A stretch of DNA of 64,000 bases from Deltaproteobacteria bacterium (GTDB taxonomy: Bacteria > Desulfobacterota > Syntrophorhabdia > Syntrophorhabdales > Syntrophorhabdaceae), in assembly GCA_029553295.1 (NCBI GenBank), contig JAKPCK010000130.1, positions 46,719 through 110,718 on the forward strand, in the 5' to 3' direction. The translations under genes were made by a program, and so were the position numbers. Of the stretch, positions 44,301-52,499 are shown in pieces (position 1 is the first letter of the stretch; each line of letters begins with the position of its first letter). Under the pieces are notes generated by a model that did not search any database, was not told the DNA's origin, and worked only from the letters and a program-made list of their open reading frames with translations.

Positions 44301-45536
44301 ATTCATCACATGGGCAGGGTTTACAATTACCTGCCACTCTGTTGTCGAACCCTTGACCTCGGGATACTGAAAACCGAATGAGATAAGCTCATCGATGAAG
44401 ATATTAACCAGTCTGTGGTTGTTCTGGCTAAATACCTCCCTGCCTATGGTGGTGATGCAGTCTATTATGGGTCCTTTCTGCTCCTTAAATGACGGGCCGC
44501 ATCGGAGCATATTAAAGAATGAGCTTATAAAGTTGTCCATCTCCTTTGGCTCTATCTCCTTAAAGACCCTGCCAAGACACCTGTTTATCTCTAAGAGGAT
44601 ATTCATATATGCATCTGATAGGGCCTGGATATTCATCATGTTATACAGGAAATTGAGCTTTATTATCTGGCTCCTATCTCTGAATATCTCCATACGCTCT
44701 ATCTCATCAGCTATAAGGAAGTACCCATCCACAATCCTTGAATGGTCTGGAAGCTCAATACATGTATTGAGAAAACCATAAAGGTCTCCTCCATCGCCTT
44801 GCTCGATAATATCAAGCCTTTCGAAAAGACTCCTTATATATGCGTGGCTCAAAGGATAGACAACCCCTTTTATCTCACCCTTTTCCACATCTGTTAATTC
44901 CCTGTCTTCTATGTTCCACATGTATGGGTCCGGTTGAGACAGCCAGTATCTGTATGTCTGCCTGAAGACCTCAAGGACAAGCATCTTGAGGTATGGTGTT
45001 TTTATCTCTATTTTTTCATCTATGATATTGCCCAGTAGGATCTTTAAGCCCCCTGAATTCTTTTTAAATATGCCATCCTGCTGCCTTGCCACGTTGTATA
45101 TCACCTCTATGGCATTATTTATAAAGGGTATGTTCCTCTCTTTTTGCACCCCACTCTTGGTTAACACGACATGGAGATATTCAAAAAGGTATCGGGATGC
45201 TGTCTCTTTAATGCTTTGAGATGTAGACCTTTCCAGAATCTCTATATATATGTCAAGGATGGCTTTTATCGCTTCCAGACCGTCTCTATGATTATTGAAT
45301 GTATAAAAATCACCTATGGATATGGTCTTTAGTGTCTTTAGGCAGTATTCCCAGTTGACGAAAGGGTGATTTAATTCCTTGAGCAATTCCTCTGTCTGTT
45401 TTGATAGGCCATAGTGCTCCTGGGTAACAGCTATCAGTATATTATACCGCTCAGGTATCTCCACTGATACTGCTGTCCTCTCAAGGTTAACCTCAAGGGC
45501 ACTGGGATATGCCTTATTCTCCTTCTGTATCTCCAC
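41334..45536 (-). CDS. PPDK/PEP-synthase-like phosphotransferase without PEP barrel, 1400 residues
   Basis: C-terminal 500 residues match the ATP-grasp (from about residue 914, 'ILIGNKGYFLKVLSSFEFPVPPGF') and phosphohistidine swivelling domain of pyruvate phosphate dikinase: 'SVRSGATISLPGMMSSFLNVG', 'GSGVIFTRDPKGQ', and 'RGGSTSHAAV' with His1340. The chain stops 60 residues after that His, so the PEP/pyruvate TIM barrel of PPDK is absent. Residues 1-900 are a long helical region with no motif I recognise. GTG start with GGAGG 7 bases upstream. It may phosphorylate another acceptor or work with a separate barrel subunit. Confidence 0.85.
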   Translation of the reverse strand: MEIQKENKAYPSALEVNLERTAVSVEIPERYNILIAVTQEHYGLSKQTEELLKELNHPFVNWEYCLKTLKTISIGDFYTFNNHRDGLEAIKAILDIYIEILERSTSQSIKETASRYLFEYLHVVLTKSGVQKERNIPFINNAIEVIYNVARQQDGIFKKNSGGLKILLGNIIDEKIEIKTPYLKMLVLEVFRQTYRYWLSQPDPYMWNIEDRELTDVEKGEIKGVVYPLSHAYIRSLFERLDIIEQGDGGDLYGFLNTCIELPDHSRIVDGYFLIADEIERMEIFRDRSQIIKLNFLYNMMNIQALSDAYMNILLEINRCLGRVFKEIEPKEMDNFISSFFNMLRCGPSFKEQKGPIIDCITTIGREVFSQNNHRLVNIFIDELISFGFQYPEVKGSTTEWQVIVNPAHVMNIRSWLTIIGMKPRWTKRLLSALIINLRLGGVFVKDTDLIQKDISNLLNADIAPAYNLIKQLLRMFPVFFTEIGAEGELRAISTNVDEMSHRNDKLINFLRKQSHVESNSLLVNFIEEIFRYWHTGEKEGLKKYLPDEIYHWLNNSSEYFQGMHRIFRWVMPLVNNNPEGLLTWEKEDIQKRLKKIRDVAEEDREKAYLMVRFYQLLYKKYNARHVDLIKDLSSSGIFPLAKINRLKRHLSRGDYYKGLVIVLDFLSLLKDRILSPRKTEYFENIYYKRHIAAGIPSMYGTYKEEKFEALGMCFRLESLATILFEGLARSLNLKFITKSTLIMINKYLWLYLKALELDGISVESLSEKIKYITSALKIRQFSIDQYVDIFKFISKGIQDIIHDYYIDVHGINLPIIIRQIVEKGIKKEWSSEDNDIEEVIYQQSENLLRSLVSSGFGLQVLDNLINTIRRNLDAELERFKDNKEILNLVMRYIPELAISPINKRDRNTGNPILIGNKGYFLKVLSSFEFPVPPGFIITTEVFRGYKAVVGYKYIFKDLSHRIYNEILRLEKITGLKYGNPSNPLLLSVRSGATISLPGMMSSFLNVGINEKIAEGLSRQSKFEWAAWDSYRRFLQAWGMFQGLDRDLFDMVIDSFKARYNVTRKIQFSPLQMRQIALAYKEVLQEKGIEFPENPYKQLEQAILQVFASWHSDRARLYRQQMNVSDDWGTAVIVQKMVFGNLDNNSGSGVIFTRDPKGQSSQVSLYGDFIFGVQGDDIVSGLVETYPVSERQRIMEHRESPISLENDFPEIYKELLAISEKLVYEKGFHHQEIEFTFENPTKTGLYILQTRDMAQRVKKVVKKFKPTEELQRSFIGTGIGIAGGALSGRAVYNKEDIDRFRQQDPGTPLILLRPDTVPDDVGILLKVDGLLTSRGGSTSHAAVTVPQLNKVGVVGFTKLKVYEEEGYSVVDRVVIRSGDFISIDGYSGSVYKGSHEIMED

Positions 45537-45787
45537 TATAAAACCTCCAGATTATTTTCTTTAAAAATTCTCCATATATTACAACACAATGACACATTAT
45601 CATAGCAGATTTATGGCAATGAGAGGATAAAAAATAAGACCTCCCAACGGAATAACTACGGCATCGCTGTTGCTGCAAAGGCTTTGAGTGACCATATAGA
45701 TGCATCAAACCCACGATAAACAAATATAACTTATTGTCATTGATGTCAATTTTATAGTAATATGAACTAAAAAAGGAGTGATTTTTT

Positions 45788-46552
45788 ATGGATGTAATCA
45801 AGATTATGCCCTGCCTTGATATGAAAAACGGAAGGGTTGTAAAGGGTGTTCATTTTGTGGATATAAGGGATGCCGGGGACCCTGTTGAGAACGCTGCATT
45901 CTATGAAAAAGAGGGTGCTGATGAGCTTGCCATGCTGGACATTGCTGCCACCCTTGAAAACCGTAAGACAAGACTCGATTGGGTTAAGCAGGTCTCATCG
46001 GTAATCAGCATCCCCCTTACAGTAGGCGGCGGTATAAACAGCCTGGAGGACATAGAGCTTGTCCTTGAGGCAGGTGCCCAAAAGGTCTCCATGAATAGCG
46101 CTGCAGTCAAAAACCCTGATCTCGTTCGGGAGGCTGCAGAGAGATTCGGTTCAGACAAGATAACAATTGCCATAGATGCAAGACGCAACCCTGCCATGCC
46201 ATCGGGTTTTGAGCTTGTGGTCTCAGGGGGCACAAAACCGGTAGGTAAGGATGCCATTGAGTGGGCAAGGATGTGTCAGGGGCTCGGGGCCGGGGTGATC
46301 CTGCCTACAAGCATGGATGGGGACGGCACCCTTCAAGGCTATGACCTTGAATTTACAAAGGCCATATCCGATGCAGTGGATGTCCCTGTTGTGGCATCTG
46401 GTGGTGCAGGAACCCTGGAGCACTTCTATGAAGGGGTGACAATAGGAGGGGCAGACATACTCCTTGCTGCATCGGTGTTCCATTTCAGGACATTTAGCAT
46501 AAGACAGGTAAAGGAGTATCTAAGGGATAAGGGTATAAAGGTGATACTATAA
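45788..46552 (+). CDS. hisF: Imidazole glycerol phosphate synthase cyclase subunit
   Basis: 254-residue TIM barrel. Catalytic Asp11 in 'MPCLDMKNGRVVKGVHF' and Asp in 'IAIDARRNP'; phosphate-binding 'VGGGINSLEDI' and 'ASGGAGTLEHF'. Normally pairs with HisH to make IGP and AICAR. No other his gene is in the window, which is unusual. Ribosome site AAAGGAG 10 bases before the ATG. Confidence 0.95.
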   Translation: MDVIKIMPCLDMKNGRVVKGVHFVDIRDAGDPVENAAFYEKEGADELAMLDIAATLENRKTRLDWVKQVSSVISIPLTVGGGINSLEDIELVLEAGAQKVSMNSAAVKNPDLVREAAERFGSDKITIAIDARRNPAMPSGFELVVSGGTKPVGKDAIEWARMCQGLGAGVILPTSMDGDGTLQGYDLEFTKAISDAVDVPVVASGGAGTLEHFYEGVTIGGADILLAASVFHFRTFSIRQVKEYLRDKGIKVIL

Positions 46553-46636
46553 GGACGAATATGGAAAAAGACCCTTGAGCTATTTAAAAAGGTCTCTGTA
46601 TTGTTCAGTCTATAATCTCCAATGGGAGGGATAAAA

Positions 46637-47836
46637 ATGTTGACGGATGAACAGCTAAATAAATATGCCCATGTATTGATATGGGGTCTAAAGACTGCAA
46701 GGAAAGGCAGGTTCAAAAAACATGACATCATACTTCTCCAGTATGAGATGCCTGCCACAGGGCTTGCAGAGGTCTTATATGAAAGGCTTTTACAATTAGG
46801 TATGAATGTGGTCCAGCGCATGGGCCTCACATACAGGATGGAACATAGCTTCTATAAGGTGGGGGACAAAAAACAGCTTGTCTTTATACCTCCCGGGGAA
46901 AGACAGCTCTATGAAGGAATAAACGGCAGGATATTCTTAAGGGCACCCCAATCCCTTACCCATCTTAAAGACATAGACCCGGTAAAGATAGGCAAGGTCC
47001 TTGTATCAAGAAAGTTTTTAAGGGACATACTCGATGAGCGTGAAAATAGAGGCGTATATAGCTGGACCCTATGCACATATCCCACCCAGGAGCTCGCAAA
47101 GCAGGCGAAGATAACAGTTCAGGAGTATACAGACCAGGTTATAAAGGCATGTTATCTCGATTACGATAACCCTGTAGACCAGTGGAAAGAAATACATAAG
47201 AATGTCACATCTATCAAGAGATGGCTCAACAGCCTAAAGATAAAATATCTGTTCATAGAATCGAAAAACATGGATTTAAGGATTACCCCTGGTGAAAAAA
47301 GACTGTGGAAGGGTGTATCTGGACACAACATACCGAGTTTTGAGATATTCTCATCTCCTGACTGGAGAGGCACAGAGGGTGTCTACTATGCAAACCTGCC
47401 TTCTTTCAGGAGCGGAAACTATGTGGAGGATGTGAGACTCACATTCAAAAAAGGTTCGGTCGTCGAGGTGGAGGCAACTACAGGAAAAGCATTCGTGGAG
47501 AAGCAATTAAAGATGGATGAAGGTGCAAAGAGGGTAGGTGAGTTCTCATTAACAGATAGGAGGTTTTCCAGGATAGACAGATTCATGGCAGATACCCTCT
47601 TTGATGAAAACTTCGGCGGGGAGTTTGGAAACTGCCACCTCGCAGTGGGCTCATCATATGCAGATACCTTTGATGGTGACCCAAAGGAGATGACAAAAGA
47701 GATGAAAAAGAAGATGGGCTTCAATGACTCTGCCCTCCACTGGGACATGGTAAATACTGAGGATAAGACAGTAACAGCCCAACTCACAACAGGCAAAAAG
47801 CTCATCATATATGAAAAGGGCATGTTTAAGTATTAA
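46637..47836 (+). CDS. M29-family aminopeptidase (thermophilic aminopeptidase type)
   Basis: 399 residues. 'IPSFEIFSSPDWRGTEGVYYANLP', 'GAKRVGEFSLTD', 'LFDENFGGEFGNCHLAVGSSYAD' and 'HWDMVNTEDKTV' are the M29 signature regions with Glu and His zinc/cobalt ligands. I choose the ATG at 46637 (GGGAGGG 6 bases upstream, 46624-46630); the ATG at 46622 overlaps that site. Cytosolic peptide turnover is inferred. A hairpin-like AAGACC...GGTCT lies just upstream. Confidence 0.88.
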   Translation: MLTDEQLNKYAHVLIWGLKTARKGRFKKHDIILLQYEMPATGLAEVLYERLLQLGMNVVQRMGLTYRMEHSFYKVGDKKQLVFIPPGERQLYEGINGRIFLRAPQSLTHLKDIDPVKIGKVLVSRKFLRDILDERENRGVYSWTLCTYPTQELAKQAKITVQEYTDQVIKACYLDYDNPVDQWKEIHKNVTSIKRWLNSLKIKYLFIESKNMDLRITPGEKRLWKGVSGHNIPSFEIFSSPDWRGTEGVYYANLPSFRSGNYVEDVRLTFKKGSVVEVEATTGKAFVEKQLKMDEGAKRVGEFSLTDRRFSRIDRFMADTLFDENFGGEFGNCHLAVGSSYADTFDGDPKEMTKEMKKKMGFNDSALHWDMVNTEDKTVTAQLTTGKKLIIYEKGMFKY

Positions 47837-47859
47837 TACCCATGAATTTTTTGGATATA

Positions 47860-47887
47860 TTGTTTTTTTTAAATTTTTTTGTATAAT
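47860..47887 (+). promoter_or_regulatory. Promoter placing the ankyrin gene start at or near the RNA 5' end
   Basis: TTGTTT (47860-47865), 16-base spacer, TATAAT (47882-47887). Transcription would begin at about 47894, 0-3 bases before the ATG at 47896. Confidence 0.55.
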
Positions 47888-47895
47888 TGGTTGAT

Positions 47896-48489
47896 ATGAA
47901 CCCTTATACTGAAAAACTTATCAAGGTCTGCGAAAAAGGTGACACTGATATTGTCCGGCAGTTCATTGATAAGGGTGCTGATGTGAATACAACAGACCAG
48001 AATGGCTCAACCCTTTTAATATATGCAGCCATGCATGGTTTTACAGACATAGCAAGGCTACTTATTGACTCAGGTGCGGATATTAATAAAAAGAACAAAC
48101 TGGGCAATACTGCCCTTATATATGCCTGCTGGAAAAACCAGATAGGTATGGTAAAACTGCTCACTCTCAGAGGGGCTGATGTAAATATAAAGGATAACAC
48201 AGGGGAGACACCCCTCACCTATGCAAGCAAAAACGGCATGATAGATATAGCAAAGCTCCTCATAGAGGCCGGTGCAGATATAAATACATCAGACAGGTCA
48301 GGTAATACACCCCTAATCTATGCATGCAGATACAAATATACAGGGCTTATAAACCTGCTCCTTGAAAAAGGTGCAGACCCCTTCATAAAAAACAGGGAGA
48401 ACAAAAGCCCTGTGGATATAGTAAGGGAGTTCAAGCTACTTCGTATCCTCGAAGTCATGCTCTCAAAGAAAGGTAATATCCAGCCCTAA
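47896..48489 (+). CDS. Ankyrin-repeat protein
   Basis: 197 residues from the ATG at 47896. Five ankyrin repeats ('DKGADVNTTDQNGSTLLIYAAMHG' type, about 33 residues each) with a short N-terminal helix; no other domain. No ribosome binding site precedes the start and a perfect TATAAT lies 8 bases upstream, so the mRNA is probably leaderless. A binding adaptor; partner unknown. Confidence 0.88.
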   Translation: MNPYTEKLIKVCEKGDTDIVRQFIDKGADVNTTDQNGSTLLIYAAMHGFTDIARLLIDSGADINKKNKLGNTALIYACWKNQIGMVKLLTLRGADVNIKDNTGETPLTYASKNGMIDIAKLLIEAGADINTSDRSGNTPLIYACRYKYTGLINLLLEKGADPFIKNRENKSPVDIVREFKLLRILEVMLSKKGNIQP

Positions 48490-48515
48490 AAAATTCTTTC
48501 AGGGCATCAACAGCC

Positions 48516-48995
48516 TTACTCCTTTAAACCCTGAATGGTCTTTATTATATCTGTTGTGGAGTGGTTTTTTGGGTCACCAACGATAGCAACCCTGCCACCG
48601 TAGGACAGGACTATATCCCTCTCCGGGACGCTATCCTCTGTATAATCAGTGCCTTTTGCATGGATATCCGGTTTGAGCTCCCTAAGCAGCCTCTCTACTG
48701 TTGGCTCGCTAAAAACAGTTATATAATCAACGCAGTCTATGGCAGATATAATCTCTACCCGTTCATCCACCGGGGTTACTACCTTTTTTCTCTTACCCAG
48801 GGTCTCAACAGATGTATCATCATTTACAGCAACAACAAGGCAGTCCCCCAGTTCCTTGGCACCCCTCAGGTATCTTATGTGACCCACATGGAGTATATCA
48901 AAACACCCGTTTCCAAAAACTATCCTCTTGCCCCTTGCCTTTTCTTCATTGATTATCTCTTTTAATCTTTCTATATCCCTAATTATCCTTCCCAT
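48516..48995 (-). CDS. rfaE2: D-beta-D-heptose 1-phosphate adenylyltransferase
   Basis: 159 residues of cytidylyltransferase-like fold. 'VFGNGCFDILHVGHIRYL' holds the HxGH motif and 'DYTEDSVPERDIV' the second motif. Makes ADP-heptose for the LPS inner core. In Escherichia this is fused to RfaE1 as HldE; here it is a separate gene overlapping rfaE1 by 17 bases. Confidence 0.93.
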   Translation of the reverse strand: MGRIIRDIERLKEIINEEKARGKRIVFGNGCFDILHVGHIRYLRGAKELGDCLVVAVNDDTSVETLGKRKKVVTPVDERVEIISAIDCVDYITVFSEPTVERLLRELKPDIHAKGTDYTEDSVPERDIVLSYGGRVAIVGDPKNHSTTDIIKTIQGLKE

Positions 48996-50049
48996 TCCTG
49001 CCCATCCCTGACTTTATCTCTTTTTTAAGCTCCTCGGGGCTCACTGTGGCTGTACCCCTCTTCATAACCACAACCCCGGCTGCATAATTGGCAATCATAG
49101 AGGATGTATAATAATCTGCACCACTGGCAAGGGACAGGGTCAGGGCTGCACATACTGTGTCTCCTGCACCTGTCACATCTGTTACATCGTCTGTCCCTGA
49201 TATGGGTATGTGGTGGATGGCCCCATCCCTCAAGAAAAGGCTCATGCCCTTATTCCCCCTTGTTATGAGGAGTGCAGATATATCCATAAAGCCCATTATT
49301 TTTCTCCCAACCACCTCTATATCTGCATCCTCTTCCATAGAACACAGGTTATATGCCTCTGATTCATTGGGTGTAATAATGGTTATGCCTTTGAATGACT
49401 TGAGGTTATACCTCGAATCACCAACCACTATCTTTCTGCCTGCCAGCTTCCTTAAAAAACCTATTGTATCACTATCAATAGCTCCATGACCGTAATCAGA
49501 CAGGATAAAGGCATCCATATCAAGGGCTATATCCTTTAGTCTATCTAATAAGAGCCTCCTTGCAGCAGGTTCAGGTCTATGACCTGCATCCTTGTCTATC
49601 CTTATAACCTGCTGTTTTGAGGTATGGGTATCCCCTGCCATTATCCTTGTCTTTGTCACTGTCTCGCCGTCGTATCTTATAATCCCATGGAGGTTTATAT
49701 CCCTGAATCGGGAAAAATATTCCATGAGCCTGTTGCCAGGTTCATCGTTTCCTATATAACCAAAAGGGTGAACATATGCACCGAGGGCAAGGAGATTATT
49801 TATGGTATTACCTGCACTGCCAGGGCATACTGTCTCCTTTTCGTGTCTTATAACCACAACAGGTGCCTCCCTCGATAGCCTGTATGGTTTCCCATAGATA
49901 AAGACATCTGCTATGATGTCACCGATGACGCATATCCTCTTCCCCCTGAACATATCAACTATGCCTAAAAGGTCATCGGCCTTGTTTTTTTGTCTCTTAT
50001 CTACCTCTTCTGTCTTTTTTATCGTCCTTGACCTCGCCTTTCCCTCCAA
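48979..50049 (-). CDS. rfaE1: D-beta-D-heptose-7-phosphate kinase
   Basis: 356-residue PfkB-type kinase. 'RICVIGDIIADVFIYGKPYRLSREAPV' start, 'CPGSAGNTINNLLALG', and the C-terminal 'DVTGAGDTVCAAL' anion-hole motif. TTG start supported by GGAGGAG 4-5 bases upstream, giving a 53-base overlap with the preceding heptosyltransferase gene. The N-terminal 30 residues are extra and basic. Confidence 0.92.
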   Translation of the reverse strand: MEGKARSRTIKKTEEVDKRQKNKADDLLGIVDMFRGKRICVIGDIIADVFIYGKPYRLSREAPVVVIRHEKETVCPGSAGNTINNLLALGAYVHPFGYIGNDEPGNRLMEYFSRFRDINLHGIIRYDGETVTKTRIMAGDTHTSKQQVIRIDKDAGHRPEPAARRLLLDRLKDIALDMDAFILSDYGHGAIDSDTIGFLRKLAGRKIVVGDSRYNLKSFKGITIITPNESEAYNLCSMEEDADIEVVGRKIMGFMDISALLITRGNKGMSLFLRDGAIHHIPISGTDDVTDVTGAGDTVCAALTLSLASGADYYTSSMIANYAAGVVVMKRGTATVSPEELKKEIKSGMGRNGKDN

Positions 50050-51028
50050 TTATCTCCTCCAATTTTTTATAGACCTCAATGGGTTTTATACCCATAAGGC
50101 ACTCCATATCCCTGTTGCATGTCTTCTTATTGCAGGGCCTGCAGGGGACATCCTTGATAAATCTAAATGTATTGGGGCTTGGATAGTCTGTATATGCCTC
50201 ATCCATGGGTCCGATAAGGACAAATGTGGGGATGGAAAGGGCTGTAGAGATGTGCCTTGGCCCTGTGTCATTGCTTACTACAGCAGTTGCCCTGGATATG
50301 CATACCTTCAGATCCGAAATCCCTATGTCCTCTATCTCAATATTATCTTTATGGACTGCCCTGTCTTTTATATCAAGACCTACCTCTATCTCGTTCTTTC
50401 CTGGCAGTATAACAACATTATAGCCCGTATTTTCTGAAATCAAATCAGCAAGTTCGGCAAAACAAGAGGAAGGCCAGCGCTTCGACGGCCCATAATGGCT
50501 ACCGGGGATAAAGGCAATATAGGGTTTCACTCTGTATCTATGTTCTTCACCATATCTCTTTTCCTCATCCGGGGTCACTGCAAGGACAGGGTCTTTATAT
50601 AGCCTCTTTTCACCCAGTGCATCTATGATCCTGAGATAATGCTCTACTGTAGGCTCTGGCTTATTCGTCTCTCTTATGTGCATGGTGAGCATGAAACCTC
50701 TTTTGTTTCTCGGATATCCAATCCTCTGCCTGATACCGGCAAGAAAAAACAGGAGGGCAGACCGCATAGAATGGGGCATGGCTATTGCCCTTTCAAACTT
50801 AAGTCCTTTTAAGAGGTTTACTGTATCAAAAAAATGGACTATACCCCTGCCCTCTATGGGGATAAAGCGGTTAAAGAGCCCCAGACCATTATATATGCTC
50901 ATTGCACTGGGTTTGCCAATAGCCCATAGTTCACCATCCAGGCATGCCCTCAGGGATTTGAGAAAGGGTGTTGCCATAACCATATCACCTATCCAGTTAG
51001 GGAGATAGACTATCGTCTTTCCAGTCAC
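49997..51028 (-). CDS. GT9 LPS heptosyltransferase (WaaF-like)
   Basis: 343 residues. 'VYLPNWIGDMVMATPFLKSLR' is the GT9 start (closest to heptosyltransferase II), 'FIPGSHYGPSKRWP' and 'VSNDTGPRHISTALSIPTFVLIGPM' bind ADP-heptose. Adds a heptose to the LPS core. Tightly packed between a radical SAM gene and rfaE1, with overlaps on both sides. Confidence 0.9.
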   Translation of the reverse strand: MTGKTIVYLPNWIGDMVMATPFLKSLRACLDGELWAIGKPSAMSIYNGLGLFNRFIPIEGRGIVHFFDTVNLLKGLKFERAIAMPHSMRSALLFFLAGIRQRIGYPRNKRGFMLTMHIRETNKPEPTVEHYLRIIDALGEKRLYKDPVLAVTPDEEKRYGEEHRYRVKPYIAFIPGSHYGPSKRWPSSCFAELADLISENTGYNVVILPGKNEIEVGLDIKDRAVHKDNIEIEDIGISDLKVCISRATAVVSNDTGPRHISTALSIPTFVLIGPMDEAYTDYPSPNTFRFIKDVPCRPCNKKTCNRDMECLMGIKPIEVYKKLEEIIGGKGEVKDDKKDRRGR

Positions 51029-52499
51029 TTCTTACCCCCATAAATGGATTGAACTTCACAGTATAATGAATAACACCCCTTTTCTCCATCTCTTCATCAA
51101 AGGCCCTGGCCTGTTCCTTTATGGCATCTTTTTTTCCTGTCCATGCGTTTCTATCGAGCCCCTGGATATCTTCTACAAGCCCTGCATATCTTGATTCACC
51201 ATCCACATTACCATATCCATTCACATATACACAGAAAAGCTCCTTGAGTTTTTCAACCATGAGGTTTTCTTCATCCCCTAAGTCCATACATGTATCATCG
51301 GTAAAGTTATCCAGCTCATTTATCTTCTTAAAGTCTATCTGACCTGCCTCTTTTGCAATATCATAGGCCCTTGTGCCTATAAAAGGAAAGAAAAGGGACC
51401 AGCGAAACCTCCCGGGCTTTATCCTGGACAAAAGCCTGACGGTCTCCATCATATCCTCCTTTTTCTCGTGGGGGAGCCCTATCATGACAAAGGCAGAGGT
51501 ATGGAGACCAAACCTGTGGGCTGTATCAAAGGCATTCTCTATGTCCTTGTTTGACATGTGCCTGTTAAGGACTGTCTTTCTTATCCTGTTGCTTCCACTC
51601 TCGAGCCCGAATTTTACAATCCTGCATCCTGCATCCTTAAGATACCATGCCACCTCATCGTCAAATATACGGGCATGGGCATTACATACAAAGCCAATAT
51701 CTGTAACCTGTTTATATTTTTCAGAAAACTCCTTCAGCCACTGTTTGTCAAAGGTGAATATGTCATCATCAAAGATGAACATCTTTATGCGTTTGTAGTT
51801 TTTAAGGAGATACTCTATCTCATATATAACCTCGTCTACTGTATGCCTCCTGAGATAATATTTGGGCAGGTGTCCATGGTCTTTATAAAGCTTCATGATC
51901 TTGTGATTGAGACAGTATGTACACCGGAACGGACAACCCCTGGACGCCATTAACCCGACCCAGCCATCCTTTGCATCTATCATATCCTGGAAGTTGAATA
52001 TGCTGTAGTCCTTGAAAGGCAGCTTATTGATGTCTATGAAAGGCCTTAAAGGCTCTAATACCAATCCACTATCTGACCTGTAACCCATGTTTCTGACACC
52101 TATGGGGCTACCTTTTTCCATGAGCTCTAGTATGGCCTCCTCCCCTTCTCCCACACAGATATAGTCCACATGTCTATCCGCCATTGTCCCTGAGGGGTCC
52201 ATGGTGGGGTGTATACCACCGAAAAGCACAGGGCCGCTGTAATATCCTTTTATGTGCTGGGTTATCTCTGTGGCATATTTATACTGGTTTGTAAGGACAG
52301 AAAGGCCTATCATATCAGGGCCTATGGCCAGGACATCCCTCTTAATCCTTTCATGGTCAAGGGGATAGCCCAGTTTCTCGTTGACATTCAGCAAAAATGT
52401 CTCTATGTTGTTTGCCCTTAGAAAACCAGAGATATAGGATATACCATAGTTGAAACCGATCTGGGCATAGAGGTTTGGGTATATAAAGAGTATCTTCAT
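50997..52499 (-). CDS. B12-binding radical SAM protein
   Basis: 500 residues. N-terminal cobalamin-binding-like domain ('ILFIYPNLYAQIGFNYGISYISGFL', 'VLFGGIHPTMDP'), radical SAM cluster motif Cys189-x3-Cys193-x2-Cys196 ('SRGCPFRCTYC'), and a C-terminal helical domain. Such proteins often methylate or modify unactivated carbons. Placed between two heptosyltransferase genes, which suggests a lipid A or glycan modification; that is inference. Confidence 0.85.
   Translation of the reverse strand: MKILFIYPNLYAQIGFNYGISYISGFLRANNIETFLLNVNEKLGYPLDHERIKRDVLAIGPDMIGLSVLTNQYKYATEITQHIKGYYSGPVLFGGIHPTMDPSGTMADRHVDYICVGEGEEAILELMEKGSPIGVRNMGYRSDSGLVLEPLRPFIDINKLPFKDYSIFNFQDMIDAKDGWVGLMASRGCPFRCTYCLNHKIMKLYKDHGHLPKYYLRRHTVDEVIYEIEYLLKNYKRIKMFIFDDDIFTFDKQWLKEFSEKYKQVTDIGFVCNAHARIFDDEVAWYLKDAGCRIVKFGLESGSNRIRKTVLNRHMSNKDIENAFDTAHRFGLHTSAFVMIGLPHEKKEDMMETVRLLSRIKPGRFRWSLFFPFIGTRAYDIAKEAGQIDFKKINELDNFTDDTCMDLGDEENLMVEKLKELFCVYVNGYGNVDGESRYAGLVEDIQGLDRNAWTGKKDAIKEQARAFDEEMEKRGVIHYTVKFNPFMGVRSDWKDDSLSP

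Noticed and set aside
45514..45801. 95-codon minus-strand frame between hisF and the PPDK-like gene
   Set aside because: Overlaps both neighbours' starts, has an atypical Cys/His/Tyr-rich composition and no ribosome site.
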